From Synergistaceae bacterium (GTDB taxonomy: Bacteria; Synergistota; Synergistia; Synergistales; Aminobacteriaceae): DNA of 58,181 bases. Positions 43,073-51,632 of this stretch are shown piece by piece. The stretch covers positions 1-58,181 of the forward strand of contig JAFSXR010000046.1 in assembly GCA_017443985.1 (NCBI GenBank), given 5' to 3'. The notes below the pieces were generated by a model. That model searched no databases and was not told where the DNA came from. It saw only the letters and a list, made by a program, of their open reading frames with translations. How positions within the stretch are numbered: the first letter of the stretch is position 1; every line of letters starts with the position of its first letter. The position numbers and the translations under genes were made by a program.

Positions 43073-43828
43073 CTATCTTGCAAGCCATCCGCCGTCTACA
43101 GCTAAAATATGTCCGCTCACGTAGTCAGATGCTTTTGAAGCTAAGAACACAGCCGCGCCCTTCAAGTCTTCGGGTTTGCCCCACCTGTCCGCAGGAATGC
43201 GTCCTAAAATTTCAGCACTCCTCTTCGGATCTTTAATTAACGCTTCAGTATTGTTTGTTGCGATGTAGCCCGGAGCGATGGCGTTGACTTGAATGTTATA
43301 TTTTGCAAGCTCATTGGCCATTAATTTCGTAATTCCTGCAACTCCGCTCTTGCTTGCGGTGTAGCTTACGACTCTGATACCGCCCTGAAAAGAAAGCATT
43401 GAGGCAATGTTGATAATTTTTCCGCCGCCGTTGTCCTTCATGTAACGCGCAGCAGCCTGAGAGAGGAAAAACAACGATTTCAAATTCATGTTGATAACGT
43501 CGTCCCAATTTTTTTCGCTGAAGTCGAGAACGTCCTCGCGGCGAATTATTCCGGCGTTGTTGACAAGAATATCGAGACAGCCGAATGTCTTTATCGTTTC
43601 ATCGACGAGAGCCTGAATTTTATCCTGATTGACTAAATCAATGTCATAGAATGAAAATTTCCGTCCGAGATTTTTAATATACGCTTCCGTTTCCGGCATA
43701 GCAGCGTGGCCTGCGCCGACAACATCACAGCCTGCTTCTGCAAGCCCCTCAGCGATACCCTGACCGATGCCGGTTCTCGCTCCCGTTACTATAGCAACCT
43801 TGCCAGAAAGATTAAAAATGTCTGTCAT
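43073..43828 (-). CDS. kduD: SDR-family dehydrogenase, KduD-like
   Basis: This 251-residue short-chain dehydrogenase has the TGARTGIGQGIA cofactor loop, NNAGIIRRED and the active site SYTASKSGVAG with Tyr and Lys. Overall it is most like 2-dehydro-3-deoxy-D-gluconate 5-dehydrogenase (KduD), used in breakdown of uronates, but SDR specificity is hard to read. It is the first gene of the liv operon, an odd partner. A possible -10 box TATAAT on the minus strand (43872-43877) lies about 40 bases upstream. Confidence 0.8.
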   Translation of the reverse strand: MTDIFNLSGKVAIVTGARTGIGQGIAEGLAEAGCDVVGAGHAAMPETEAYIKNLGRKFSFYDIDLVNQDKIQALVDETIKTFGCLDILVNNAGIIRREDVLDFSEKNWDDVINMNLKSLFFLSQAAARYMKDNGGGKIINIASMLSFQGGIRVVSYTASKSGVAGITKLMANELAKYNIQVNAIAPGYIATNNTEALIKDPKRSAEILGRIPADRWGKPEDLKGAAVFLASKASDYVSGHILAVDGGWLAR

Positions 43829-43871
43829 GATTAGCTCCTTTTAATTTTATTTTTGGAATAACTAAGATTTT

Positions 43872-43942
43872 ATTATACACTAAAAATATACAGTTAGGAG
43901 TTAAGGGGTATGATGGGGGCTTCTTGCGAGTAACGCTATAAT
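43872..43942. promoter_or_regulatory. Divergent promoters of kduD and aspS with heptads between
   Basis: Minus strand TATAAT at 43872-43877 faces kduD, and plus strand TATAAT at 43937-43942 faces aspS. Heptads GTTAGGAGTTA (43893-43903) lie between, and the -35 position of the kduD promoter falls on them (TCCTAA). CTTGC and GCAAG flank the aspS -10 box. Confidence 0.55.
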
Positions 43943-43991
43943 ATGCAAGTTAAAAAGCAAAATTAATTAATGAAAGGAAAATAAATTTTTA

Positions 43992-45800
43992 ATGGCTAAA
44001 ATTTTTGACAAGACTTGGCAGAGAACGTCATTATGCGGTCTTTTTACCGAAGCCGACGCGGACAAAGAAGTCCGTGCTAACGGCTGGGTAAGAGCGAGAC
44101 GCGACTTGGGCGGAATAATTTTTATTGAAGTATGGGACTGGACAGGGCCTATTCAAGTTGTTTTTGACCCGTCGCTTCCTGAAACTCCCGAAGAAATTCA
44201 TGAGCTTGCCGCAACTTTGCGAAATGAGTATTGCGTCGCCGTTAAAGGCAGAATGAGAATACGCCCCGAAGGCACGGAGAACCCCGAATTAAAAACAGGA
44301 AATATTGAAATCGTTGCGCACGATTTTCTTGTAATGTCGAAGGCCAAGCCGCTGCCGTTTGAGATCGGCGATGCAACTGACAATGTAGACGAAAATATCA
44401 GGCTCAAATACCGCTATCTCGATATGAGACGCGAGAAAATGCAAAAGAACATGCGTACCCGCGCAAAAATCAACGAGTTCACGAGAAATTATTTGAGCGA
44501 AAGAAATTTTGTTGAGCTTGAAACTCCCATGCTCACAAAAGCTACGCCGGAGGGCGCGAGGGATTATCTTGTTCCCAGCCGTGTCAATCAGGGGTGCTTC
44601 TATGCTTTGCCGCAGTCGCCGCAGTTATTCAAGCAGATTTTAATGATCAGCGGCTTTGACAGATATTATCAGATTGCACGCTGCTTCAGGGATGAGGATT
44701 TACGCGCCGACCGTCAGCCGGAATTTACTCAGGTTGACATTGAGATGAGCTACATCGTTGAAGACGACATCATGAATTTAATTGAAGGCTATATGAAGGG
44801 CCTTTTCAAATTAATTCGCGGCGTTGATATTCCCACGCCGTTTATCAGAATGCCTTATTGGGAAGCTATGGACAAGTACGGAAGCGACAAGCCGGATTTG
44901 AGAGTCAAATTAGAGCTTTGCGACTTGGCCGACGCTTTCAGAAATTCCGGCTTTGAACCGTTCAAAAAAATTCTTGAGAACGGCGGAGTCGTCAGAGGCT
45001 TGAGGCTTCCCGGAGGAGCTTCGTTATCGCGCAAGGAAATTTTAGACCTTGAAAACAGAGCGATTAAACTCGGAACTTCAGGGCTTGCGAACTTTTTATA
45101 TAAAGACGGCGGATTAAAAGGCCCGCTCGTGAAATTTTTAACGCCCGAAGAAGTTGACAAGGTGCGCGAACTCGGAGGAATGCAGCCCGATGACGCTTTA
45201 TTCATTGTTGCTCACGCTTCACGCGGAAAAGCCTGCGAAATTTTAGGAACGTTACGGCTTGAGCTTGGCAAAAAACGCGAGGATTTATTCGACGATTCGC
45301 CCGATAACTGGAAATTTTTATGGGTTACTGAATTTCCGTTATTTGAGTGGAGCGCGGAAGAAAAACGCTGGACGGCCATGCACCACCCGTTCACTTCGCC
45401 GGCACTTGACAACGACACGCCATTTGACGAGGACCCGGAGCACGCTTTAGCACGCGCTTATGACTGCGTATTAAACGGTAATGAGGTCGGCGGAGGCTCA
45501 ATCAGAATACACGATCCCGAAGTTCAAGCAAGATTGTTTAAGGCACTCGGAATTACTCCTGAGGAGGCAAAGAGACGCTTCGGATTTTGCCTTGATGCTC
45601 TTACATACGGGACACCTCCGCACGGGGGTTTAGCTTTAGGAGTTGACAGGCTCGTTATGCTGCTTTGCGGAGGAAATTCAATTCGCGATGTTATGGCATT
45701 CCCGAAGACACAAAAAGCCCAGTGCCTGATGTCAAATGCTCCTGACGCAGTCGAACAGGAAAGACTTGACGAACTTGCAATAAAAGTCGTTGCGGAATAG
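43992..45800 (+). CDS. aspS: Aspartate-tRNA ligase
   Basis: AspRS charges tRNA-Asp. The 602-residue length fits the bacterial type with an N-terminal OB-fold anticodon domain, a class II catalytic core and the inserted GAD domain. Motif 2 ([18 protein letters not shown]) and motif 3 ([14 protein letters not shown]) are clear. With GatCAB encoded nearby, this enzyme may be non-discriminating and also charge tRNA-Asn, which is inference. Confidence 0.97.
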   Translation: MAKIFDKTWQRTSLCGLFTEADADKEVRANGWVRARRDLGGIIFIEVWDWTGPIQVVFDPSLPETPEEIHELAATLRNEYCVAVKGRMRIRPEGTENPELKTGNIEIVAHDFLVMSKAKPLPFEIGDATDNVDENIRLKYRYLDMRREKMQKNMRTRAKINEFTRNYLSERNFVELETPMLTKATPEGARDYLVPSRVNQGCFYALPQSPQLFKQILMISGFDRYYQIARCFRDEDLRADRQPEFTQVDIEMSYIVEDDIMNLIEGYMKGLFKLIRGVDIPTPFIRMPYWEAMDKYGSDKPDLRVKLELCDLADAFRNSGFEPFKKILENGGVVRGLRLPGGASLSRKEILDLENRAIKLGTSGLANFLYKDGGLKGPLVKFLTPEEVDKVRELGGMQPDDALFIVAHASRGKACEILGTLRLELGKKREDLFDDSPDNWKFLWVTEFPLFEWSAEEKRWTAMHHPFTSPALDNDTPFDEDPEHALARAYDCVLNGNEVGGGSIRIHDPEVQARLFKALGITPEEAKRRFGFCLDALTYGTPPHGGLALGVDRLVMLLCGGNSIRDVMAFPKTQKAQCLMSNAPDAVEQERLDELAIKVVAE

Positions 45801-46121
45801 TAATAAGATTCCCTAACTCCTAGCAAAAATAAAAGGTGAGGTTAGCAAGTGAAAACTTTATGCTAGAATATTTTTATTCCATTCAAAACTTCAAGAAAAA
45901 AAATTTTGCCACAACATTTGCCATAACAAAAAGTTTTAATTTTTTTAATTCCCATGAAATTTTACAATGCAGAATAAAAATTATTCGATTTTTTGAAGTC
46001 TCAAGCTCAAGATAAAAATATTTTATCCTGTATGGCCGGAGTAATAGTAAAATACGGACACGCCAAGCTATATAGGCGAATATGTGAAATCCATGAAGCA
46101 AGGAGTTATGAATTAGAAAAA
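45801..46121 (+). other. Intergenic/leader region before the acetyltransferase
   Basis: This 321-base stretch holds a partial heptad inversion near 45811-45845 and an extended -10-like TGCTAGAAT (45861-45869). It also holds an AT-rich inverted pair AAAACTT/AAGTTTT near 45885-45935. In-frame upstream codons of the acetyltransferase exist from 45993 (TTG) and 46032 (ATG), but neither has a good ribosome binding site. No independent gene is evident. Confidence 0.4.
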
Positions 46122-46691
46122 ATGACCGAACGGGAAAAGATGATACGCGGAGAGTTTTATAATCCGACTGATGATGAGCTCGTGAAAATGCGACAAAAAG
46201 CTCACAGACTTTGCACTCAATATAATCAGACCTTTGAAACCGACGAGGTGACGCGCTGTGCAATTCTCAGGGACTTGTTAGGAATTTTCGACGAAGAAGA
46301 AATTTATTTTCAAGGGCCGATTTTTTTTGATTACGGCGTAAATATTTTCATAGGGAAAAATTTTTATGCAAACTTTAACACGACAATTCTTGACGTTTGC
46401 CCCGTAACAATCGGCGATAATGTCATGCTCGGTACGGGCGTGTCGCTCTTGACTCCCGTTCACCCTTTGAAATATAAAGAAAGAAATCCCCAACCTGACG
46501 GAACAGTTCTTGAATACGGCAAGCCCATAATAATTCAAGACAACTGCTGGCTTGCTTCAAACGTTACGGTTTTAGGAGGCGTTACGATAGGCGAGGGAAG
46601 TGTAATCGGCGCAGGCAGCGTTGTAACACGCAATGTTCCTTCAAACAGTTTTGCAGCCGGCAATCCCTGTAAAGTTATCAAAGAAATCTAG
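46122..46691 (+). CDS. Sugar O-acetyltransferase (maltose/galactoside acetyltransferase type)
   Basis: From the ATG at 46122 the protein is 189 residues, the family norm. It starts MTEREKMIRGEFYNPTDDEL, as in Maa/LacA, followed by hexapeptide repeats of the left-handed beta-helix and the catalytic His in LLTPVHPLKYKERNPQ. It transfers acetyl from acetyl-CoA to a sugar hydroxyl. The site AAGGAG lies 16 bases upstream, which is long. An N-terminal extension of 43 codons is open in frame, so a longer form cannot be excluded. Confidence 0.88.
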   Translation: MTEREKMIRGEFYNPTDDELVKMRQKAHRLCTQYNQTFETDEVTRCAILRDLLGIFDEEEIYFQGPIFFDYGVNIFIGKNFYANFNTTILDVCPVTIGDNVMLGTGVSLLTPVHPLKYKERNPQPDGTVLEYGKPIIIQDNCWLASNVTVLGGVTIGEGSVIGAGSVVTRNVPSNSFAAGNPCKVIKEI

Positions 46692-46697
46692 TATAAT
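46692..46697 (+). promoter_or_regulatory. -10 box for the SprA-like gene
   Basis: TATAAT lies directly after the acetyltransferase stop, 34 bases before the next ATG, whose site is GGGAGGTGG. No good -35 is seen. Confidence 0.45.
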
Positions 46698-46730
46698 ATA
46701 CGTAAAATTTTCACAGGGAGGTGGAAAATC

Positions 46731-47636
46731 ATGCAGGTTACATCAATGCTGTCGGCAGGATATTTAGAACCTGTCCAGCCTGTTCGGAGTATCGGGCGCG
46801 TTAATAATATTGCTTCATCGCTTGAAGAAGTTGACGAGTCAAAAAAGCAAAAAGAGCAGGAAATTTTAGCTGAAGAGCAAAGCCTCAGGGCAAAGCTCGG
46901 CAAAGATACTCAGGTCCATACAATCTATCATTATTCAATGGGAACGGACGGGAAGCGTTATATCACAGGCGCGTCCGTAACGATGAAGGGCAGTGAAGAA
47001 GATCTAAACCGCGTAAGCGGAGGAGCTGCTCAGGAAGATATCGAGAGCATAAAGCAGGAAGTTCAAGACACCTCCGGCAACGACAAAACCGAAGATAAAA
47101 CCCGGAACATTATCAAAGCTGACGCTGAAGAGCGTGAAATCTCGAAAGAGGAAGAAGCTCAAGTGAAAGAGCTTGAGAAGATACAGCGTGAAGTTATTTC
47201 ACACGAGGCCGCACACAAAGCCGCTGCAGGCAATCTCGGCGGAGCGATAAGTTATTCCTACACTGAAGGCCCTGACGGGCAGAGTTACATAACCGGCGGC
47301 GAAGTTCCGATTAAGCTCAAAGAGGGCAGAACGCCTGAAGAGACTCTGCAAAATATGGAACAGGTCCAACGGGCAGCAAACGCTCCAGCAGATCCGTCGG
47401 GACAAGACAGACAGGTCGCAGCAAGAGCAGCCGCTATAGCAGCGAAAGCCAGACAGGAAATTATCCAAGAGAAAACTGAAAAGCAGGAGAGCAGGACTGA
47501 AGTCGCAAGAGGTACTCCCATTATTGAGCCGGTGAGCCGCGAAGATGAACAGTATGACGCTTCTAAGGACGGCGCGCAATCAATCAAGGCATCAATAAAA
47601 GAAATGGAAATTCAAAACATGATGCCTGCCGCTTAA
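46731..47636 (+). CDS. SprA-related putative metalloprotease
   Basis: This 301-residue protein matches the SprA-related/CJM1_0395-type family. It carries HEAAH (residues 158-162), an HExxH zinc-binding motif, after a charged, predicted coiled-coil stretch. A beta-like element occurs twice: YSMGTDGKRYITGASV (about 68-83) and YSYTEGPDGQSYITGGEV (about 175-192), an internal duplication. There is no signal peptide. The family function is not known; protease activity is inferred from the motif only. Confidence 0.8.
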   Translation: MQVTSMLSAGYLEPVQPVRSIGRVNNIASSLEEVDESKKQKEQEILAEEQSLRAKLGKDTQVHTIYHYSMGTDGKRYITGASVTMKGSEEDLNRVSGGAAQEDIESIKQEVQDTSGNDKTEDKTRNIIKADAEEREISKEEEAQVKELEKIQREVISHEAAHKAAAGNLGGAISYSYTEGPDGQSYITGGEVPIKLKEGRTPEETLQNMEQVQRAANAPADPSGQDRQVAARAAAIAAKARQEIIQEKTEKQESRTEVARGTPIIEPVSREDEQYDASKDGAQSIKASIKEMEIQNMMPAA

Positions 47637-47657
47637 TCAATTCCCCTTCTTTCGCTT

Positions 47658-47687
47658 ACTACCTCCTGCCTCCTCCCTCCTACCTGA
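47658..47687 (-). repeat. Heptad repeat tract upstream of prfB
   Basis: On the minus strand the units read GGTAGGA, GGGAGGA, GGCAGGA and GGTAG. They lie just upstream of the probable prfB promoter. Confidence 0.75.
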
Positions 47688-47692
47688 ATGTG

Positions 47693-47701
47693 TGTTATGA
47701 T
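47693..47701 (+). promoter_or_regulatory. Extended -10 promoter for prfB
   Basis: TGTTATGAT fits TGnTATAAT with one change and lies 38 bases before the prfB ATG. The heptad tract is directly upstream, where a -35 box would be. Confidence 0.45.
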
Positions 47702-47738
47702 TTTATGAAAAATTTTTGAAAGGCAATATATTTTTTTT

Positions 47739-48861
47739 ATGTTAAGCGAAACCAACGTAAAATCAGAATTGGAAGAACTGCGCGGACTTATTCAGAACGT
47801 GCAGGACAGTCTTTGACATCCCAAAATTACAGACAGCTTCAAAAAAATTAACGGACCTGACCTCACAGCCGGACTTCTGGAACTCGCAAGGCCACGAGGA
47901 TAAATTAAAAGAACTATCGCAAATTAATTCGCGCCTCGAAAATTGGAAAAAAATAAAATCAGCCTACGATGATTTAATTACGCTTGAGGAAATTTTGAGC
48001 GACACTCCGGACGAGGAACTCGAAGCAGAATTTAATCAAAGCTCCGCAAAACTCAAAGAGGAACTCGAACGCGCAAGCCTGCTCTTATTATTGAACGAGG
48101 AACACGACAACTCGAACGCTATTTTAATGATTCACGCTGGGAGCGGCGGACTTGACTCTCAGGACTGGGCCGGAATGTTATTGAGAATGTATTTAAGATA
48201 CTGCGAGCGCGAGGGCTTTGAGGCTAAAGTCATTGAGGCAACGACGGACGAGGGCGAAGGCATTAAAAACGCTACAGTCATGATAAAGGGCGATTATGCT
48301 TACGGATTTTTGAAGTCGGAGCGCGGAGTTCACAGGCTCGTGAGAATTTCACCGTTCGACTCGGCTCACAGACGGCACACGAGTTTTGCTTCGGTCTTAG
48401 TTTCGCCTGAGTTCTCTGACGATGTTGACATTGAAATAAAAAGCGAGGACTTAAAAATCGATACGTTCAGGGCAAGCGGAGCGGGCGGCCAGTACGTCAA
48501 CAGGACTGACTCGGCTGTAAGAATAACTCATATTCCGACGGGAATTGTCGTAACGTGCCAGAACGAACGCTCGCAATTACTTAACCGTCAAACGGCTATG
48601 CACGTCTTGAAGAGCAGATTATATGAAATGGCTTTGCAGGAACGGCAGGAGGAATTATCTTCAATCGTCGGCGAGAAAAAAGAATCAACGTGGGGCAGTC
48701 AGATTAGAAGCTACGTTCTTCACCCTTACACTCTCGTTAAAGATCACAGGACTAATTACGAGAAGGGAAATATTCAAACCGTCCTCGACGGAGATATTAA
48801 TGACTTCATCATGGAATTTTTGAAGCAGAAAGCTAGAAGTCAGGTAGGAGTTAGGAGTTAG
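47739..48861 (+). CDS. prfB: Peptide chain release factor 2 (programmed +1 frameshift)
   Basis: RF2 terminates at UAA and UGA. Translation starts at ATG 47739 and after 25 codons meets an in-frame TGA (47814-47816) in the classic slip sequence CTTTGAC. A +1 shift skips one base and continues at GAC (47815) to the stop at 48859, giving about 373 residues. This is the known autoregulation of RF2. The SPF specificity tripeptide (RISPFDSAHRRH) and the GGQ catalytic motif (SGAGGQYVNRTDSAV) are present. The last residues, VGVRS, are encoded by a heptad-repeat tract that also supplies the stop. A weak AGGA before the slip site may act as the stimulating site. Confidence 0.96.
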
Positions 48862-48873
48862 GAGGCAGGAAGT
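48842..48873 (+). repeat. Heptad repeat tract, prfB 3' end to the next gene
   Basis: Units GTAGGA, GTTAGGA, GTTAGGA, GGCAGGA and AGTA run in tandem. They give the prfB C-terminus and stop and reach to one base before the next ATG, so their AGGA/AGGAGG is the probable ribosome binding site. Confidence 0.85.
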
Positions 48874-48874
48874 A

Positions 48875-50575
48875 ATGAAAAAAATTTTTTATATGGCAAT
48901 AATTTTTATTTTGTCTGCGTGCAATTTTGCATTCGCTGAAAATTTTGTTCCTGAGCAGCCGTTAATTTCAGTGAGCGAATTAAAGCCCGGAATGTCGGGT
49001 TATGCTTTGACAGTCATAAAAGGCATGGAGCCTGTAAGAATGCCGGTTAAAATCGTCAGCATCATTCCGCAGAAGCCAGGCGCAGCCATGACGGACAAAA
49101 TTTTAATAAAGTTCACAGGCAAAAATAAATTAGCGCAGGGCATGAGCGGCTCGCCCGTCTTCATAAAAAATAAATTAGCCGGAGCAATCAGAAGCGGCTG
49201 GGAAAACAGCGACCAGTCTTTGGCAATCATAACGCCGATTCAAGACATGATTAAAATTTTTAATAGTGAGGGGTCAGGAGTGAGGAGAGAGGAGTTAAAA
49301 AAATTCACTCTCTCTGCTTCAGGCATTAACGCGAACTCGCTTTCAGGTTTGAGCAAGGCACTCGGCCTAAATATCACTCAAGGCATTTCGTCAGGCACCG
49401 GGCCGCTTGAAATTAAAGATATTAAATTCAAGCCCGGCGACGCTGTTGCGGCTTTATTAGTCTGGGGAGATGTCGAAGTCTCCGCAGCCGGGACTGTTAC
49501 GGCAACAACAAAGGACGGAAAATTTTTAGCGTTCGGGCACGATTTTTTGAAGCGCGGCAAAGTTTCCTACCCCTCCGCAGGAGCTTTCATTCATGATACT
49601 GTAGACAGTCATTCTTTCCCTTTTAAGCTGGCAAGCCCTCTTTACATTAACGGCTCAATAACTCACGACAGAGAGGCCGCAATCGGAGGACGCGCAGGAA
49701 TTTTCCCCCAGTCCTTTTACGCCGAATTAAATTTCAATAATCTTGATACGAATAAAAAAAGCAGATATAAATTCCGCGTCGTGGCTGATGAATTTTTAAC
49801 GGCGAACTTAATCGAAGAAATTTATAAGGGGCTTATAGCCGAAGCGTGGGACAGAAAAGGTCAGGGCACTATGGACGTTAATTTAAGAATAGAGGGCGGA
49901 AATGTTCCCAAAGGTTTTGCGCGGCGCGATATATTTTTCTCCGATGAGGACATCACCGAAGCGGCCTTCAAAGATACTGCCGAGATGATAGGCACGTATT
50001 TAACACAGCCGTTTAATAAAACAATGCCGTCAAGTTTTATTTTAAGCGTCAGTGCTACGGAACGCCCCAGAGTTTTAAGGATTGAAGACGTAACCGCGCC
50101 CAAGAAGGCCAAGCCCGGCGATGAAGTAGAAATTAAAGTCAAGCTGCGCGAATGGAGAGCAGGGACGAGCGAAAAAACTTTCAAGTTAAAAATTCCCGAT
50201 GAGGCTTCGGACGTTGTTGAAGTTATCGTGAGGGGCGGAGGCGTTGAGCCAATGGAGCAGACAGCCATTAACGAAAATTTGAAAACTGTTGACAATCTCG
50301 AAAGAATGTTGACGGAGTTCAAAGCCTCCGATGCTAACAACGAAATAATAATCGAACTTAATTCCGACACTATGGGAGAAGCTCTGAAAAACGCATTGAA
50401 TAAAAATAAATCTGAAAATGATAATGATGATGAAAGCGATGACTTCCTGCCCGAAGAGCTTGAATTTTTGAGCGAGACCAAAGAACGCCGCATTAAAGAA
50501 GGAACGCTGAAAATTTTTAGCTCTGATTACGTCGTTGACGGAATGTTGAAGCGGATTATCCACGTGGAGAAATAA
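48875..50575 (+). CDS. SpoIVB peptidase S55-like exported protein
   Basis: This 566-residue protein has a hydrophobic N-terminal signal with a perfect lipobox LSAC (Cys16), or a signal peptidase site after AFA. It has GMSGSPVF (residues 89-96), the S55 serine motif, and later FGHD (220-223). In SpoIVB itself the histidine precedes the serine, and here the order is reversed, as in a widespread S55-annotated family of unclear activity. An Asp/Glu-rich stretch precedes the C-terminal tail. Residues 131-141 are coded by an in-frame heptad tract. It may act as an exported serine protease or a non-catalytic relative. Confidence 0.75.
   Translation: MKKIFYMAIIFILSACNFAFAENFVPEQPLISVSELKPGMSGYALTVIKGMEPVRMPVKIVSIIPQKPGAAMTDKILIKFTGKNKLAQGMSGSPVFIKNKLAGAIRSGWENSDQSLAIITPIQDMIKIFNSEGSGVRREELKKFTLSASGINANSLSGLSKALGLNITQGISSGTGPLEIKDIKFKPGDAVAALLVWGDVEVSAAGTVTATTKDGKFLAFGHDFLKRGKVSYPSAGAFIHDTVDSHSFPFKLASPLYINGSITHDREAAIGGRAGIFPQSFYAELNFNNLDTNKKSRYKFRVVADEFLTANLIEEIYKGLIAEAWDRKGQGTMDVNLRIEGGNVPKGFARRDIFFSDEDITEAAFKDTAEMIGTYLTQPFNKTMPSSFILSVSATERPRVLRIEDVTAPKKAKPGDEVEIKVKLREWRAGTSEKTFKLKIPDEASDVVEVIVRGGGVEPMEQTAINENLKTVDNLERMLTEFKASDANNEIIIELNSDTMGEALKNALNKNKSENDNDDESDDFLPEELEFLSETKERRIKEGTLKIFSSDYVVDGMLKRIIHVEK
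49266..49297 (+). repeat. In-frame heptad repeat tract in the S55-like gene
   Basis: Units GTGAGGG, GTCAGGA, GTGAGGA, GAGAGGA and GTTA keep the seven-base period. The changed third base avoids TAG, so the frame SEGSGVRREEL stays open. Confidence 0.7.
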
Positions 50576-50583
50576 ATTAAATT

Positions 50584-51168
50584 ATGAAAAATTTTTTTAT
50601 AGTCATTGAGGGCGTTGACGGTTCGGGCAAAAGCACGCAGGCCGAAAAATTAGCAAAGTGGCTCGAAAATAAAACGGGCTTTAAGACAATAAGGACAGCG
50701 GAGCCGTACATATTGCGCGAATTAATTTTAGGGCGTAAGGATTTATGCGCGCTTTCAGAATTATTATTGTTCTTGGCCGACAGAGCCGAACACGTCAATA
50801 AAATAATCATGCCTGCAATAAAATCAGGATTTAATATAATCTGCGAACGCTATAACGATTCAACGCTTGCTTATCAGTCCGGCGGACATGAAATAGAATT
50901 TTCCAGCGTCAAAAATTTAATTACGGCCTGCAAATTTCCCGAACCCGACATAAAAATTTTTCTTGACTTAAGTCCCGAAATTGCTTTTGAACGTGTGAAG
51001 AGCCGAAATAATCAAAATGATAAATTTGAAGCTGAAGGTCTTGCGTTAATTAAAAAAGTCTCGGATTTTTACAGAGCTTCGGAGGGGTTGATAAAAATTA
51101 ACTGCGACAATCTCGACGAAGAGCAAACGTTCAGCGCAATAATTTCAAAGCTAGAGGAGTTAAATTAA
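50584..51168 (+). CDS. tmk: Thymidylate kinase
   Basis: This 194-residue enzyme phosphorylates dTMP to dTDP. It has the P-loop IEGVDGSGKSTQAEKLAKWL, a DR-type base-binding motif (ADRAEHVNKII), and ERYNDSTLAYQ. It starts the conserved tmk-yaaR-holB-ricT set also found in Bacillus. A one-base overlap with yaaR (TAATG) indicates coupling. Its own ribosome binding site is weak. Confidence 0.96.
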   Translation: MKNFFIVIEGVDGSGKSTQAEKLAKWLENKTGFKTIRTAEPYILRELILGRKDLCALSELLLFLADRAEHVNKIIMPAIKSGFNIICERYNDSTLAYQSGGHEIEFSSVKNLITACKFPEPDIKIFLDLSPEIAFERVKSRNNQNDKFEAEGLALIKKVSDFYRASEGLIKINCDNLDEEQTFSAIISKLEELN

Positions 51169-51632
51169 TGGCCGGTATTCAGGTTAAACGACGGACGGGG
51201 GACAATCCTGCCGCACCTCCTCAAACTCGAATAGAAAGCGGCGGAGGACACACGGGGCGGCACACAGACCCGGCATCAGCCGTAACGCCCTCTGAATTTT
51301 CATTTGAAGCAGTCATGGAGTCAACGGAGCTTGAAGAACTGCTCGACCAGCTCTATGAACTTTCAGACAGGCTTTCAGTTTTTCCGGGCGGACGCTTGAT
51401 TGAAGAGTACCGCTCTGTGCTGCACGAGTTATTGAAGCGCGCTGCTCAGGGCATGAGAATTAAGCGCGACATGCGCTGGCGCAAGACTGACCGAAAAATG
51501 TACATCACGATTGAACGCGCCCAAGAGGCTATGGAAGAATTGGAAGATGCTTTTCTTTACGAGGGCAACAGAACAAAAGCTCTTGCCTTAATGGAGGAAA
51601 TTAAAGGTTGTCTAATCTCTCTTCTAATGTAG
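51168..51632 (+). CDS. yaaR: YaaR family protein (DUF327)
   Basis: This 154-residue protein matches the YaaR family by its place between tmk and holB and by the helical domain with YRSVLHELLKRAAQGM and KMYITIERAQEAMEELED. The N-terminal 40 residues are low-complexity and poorly conserved. Its function is not established. It overlaps holB by 25 bases. Confidence 0.85.
   Translation: MAGIQVKRRTGDNPAAPPQTRIESGGGHTGRHTDPASAVTPSEFSFEAVMESTELEELLDQLYELSDRLSVFPGGRLIEEYRSVLHELLKRAAQGMRIKRDMRWRKTDRKMYITIERAQEAMEELEDAFLYEGNRTKALALMEEIKGCLISLLM

Noticed and set aside
45883-46263. A 126-codon minus-strand frame antisense to the acetyltransferase start
   Set aside because: It overlaps a clear conserved gene and has low-complexity AT-rich codons and no start site; treated as a shadow.
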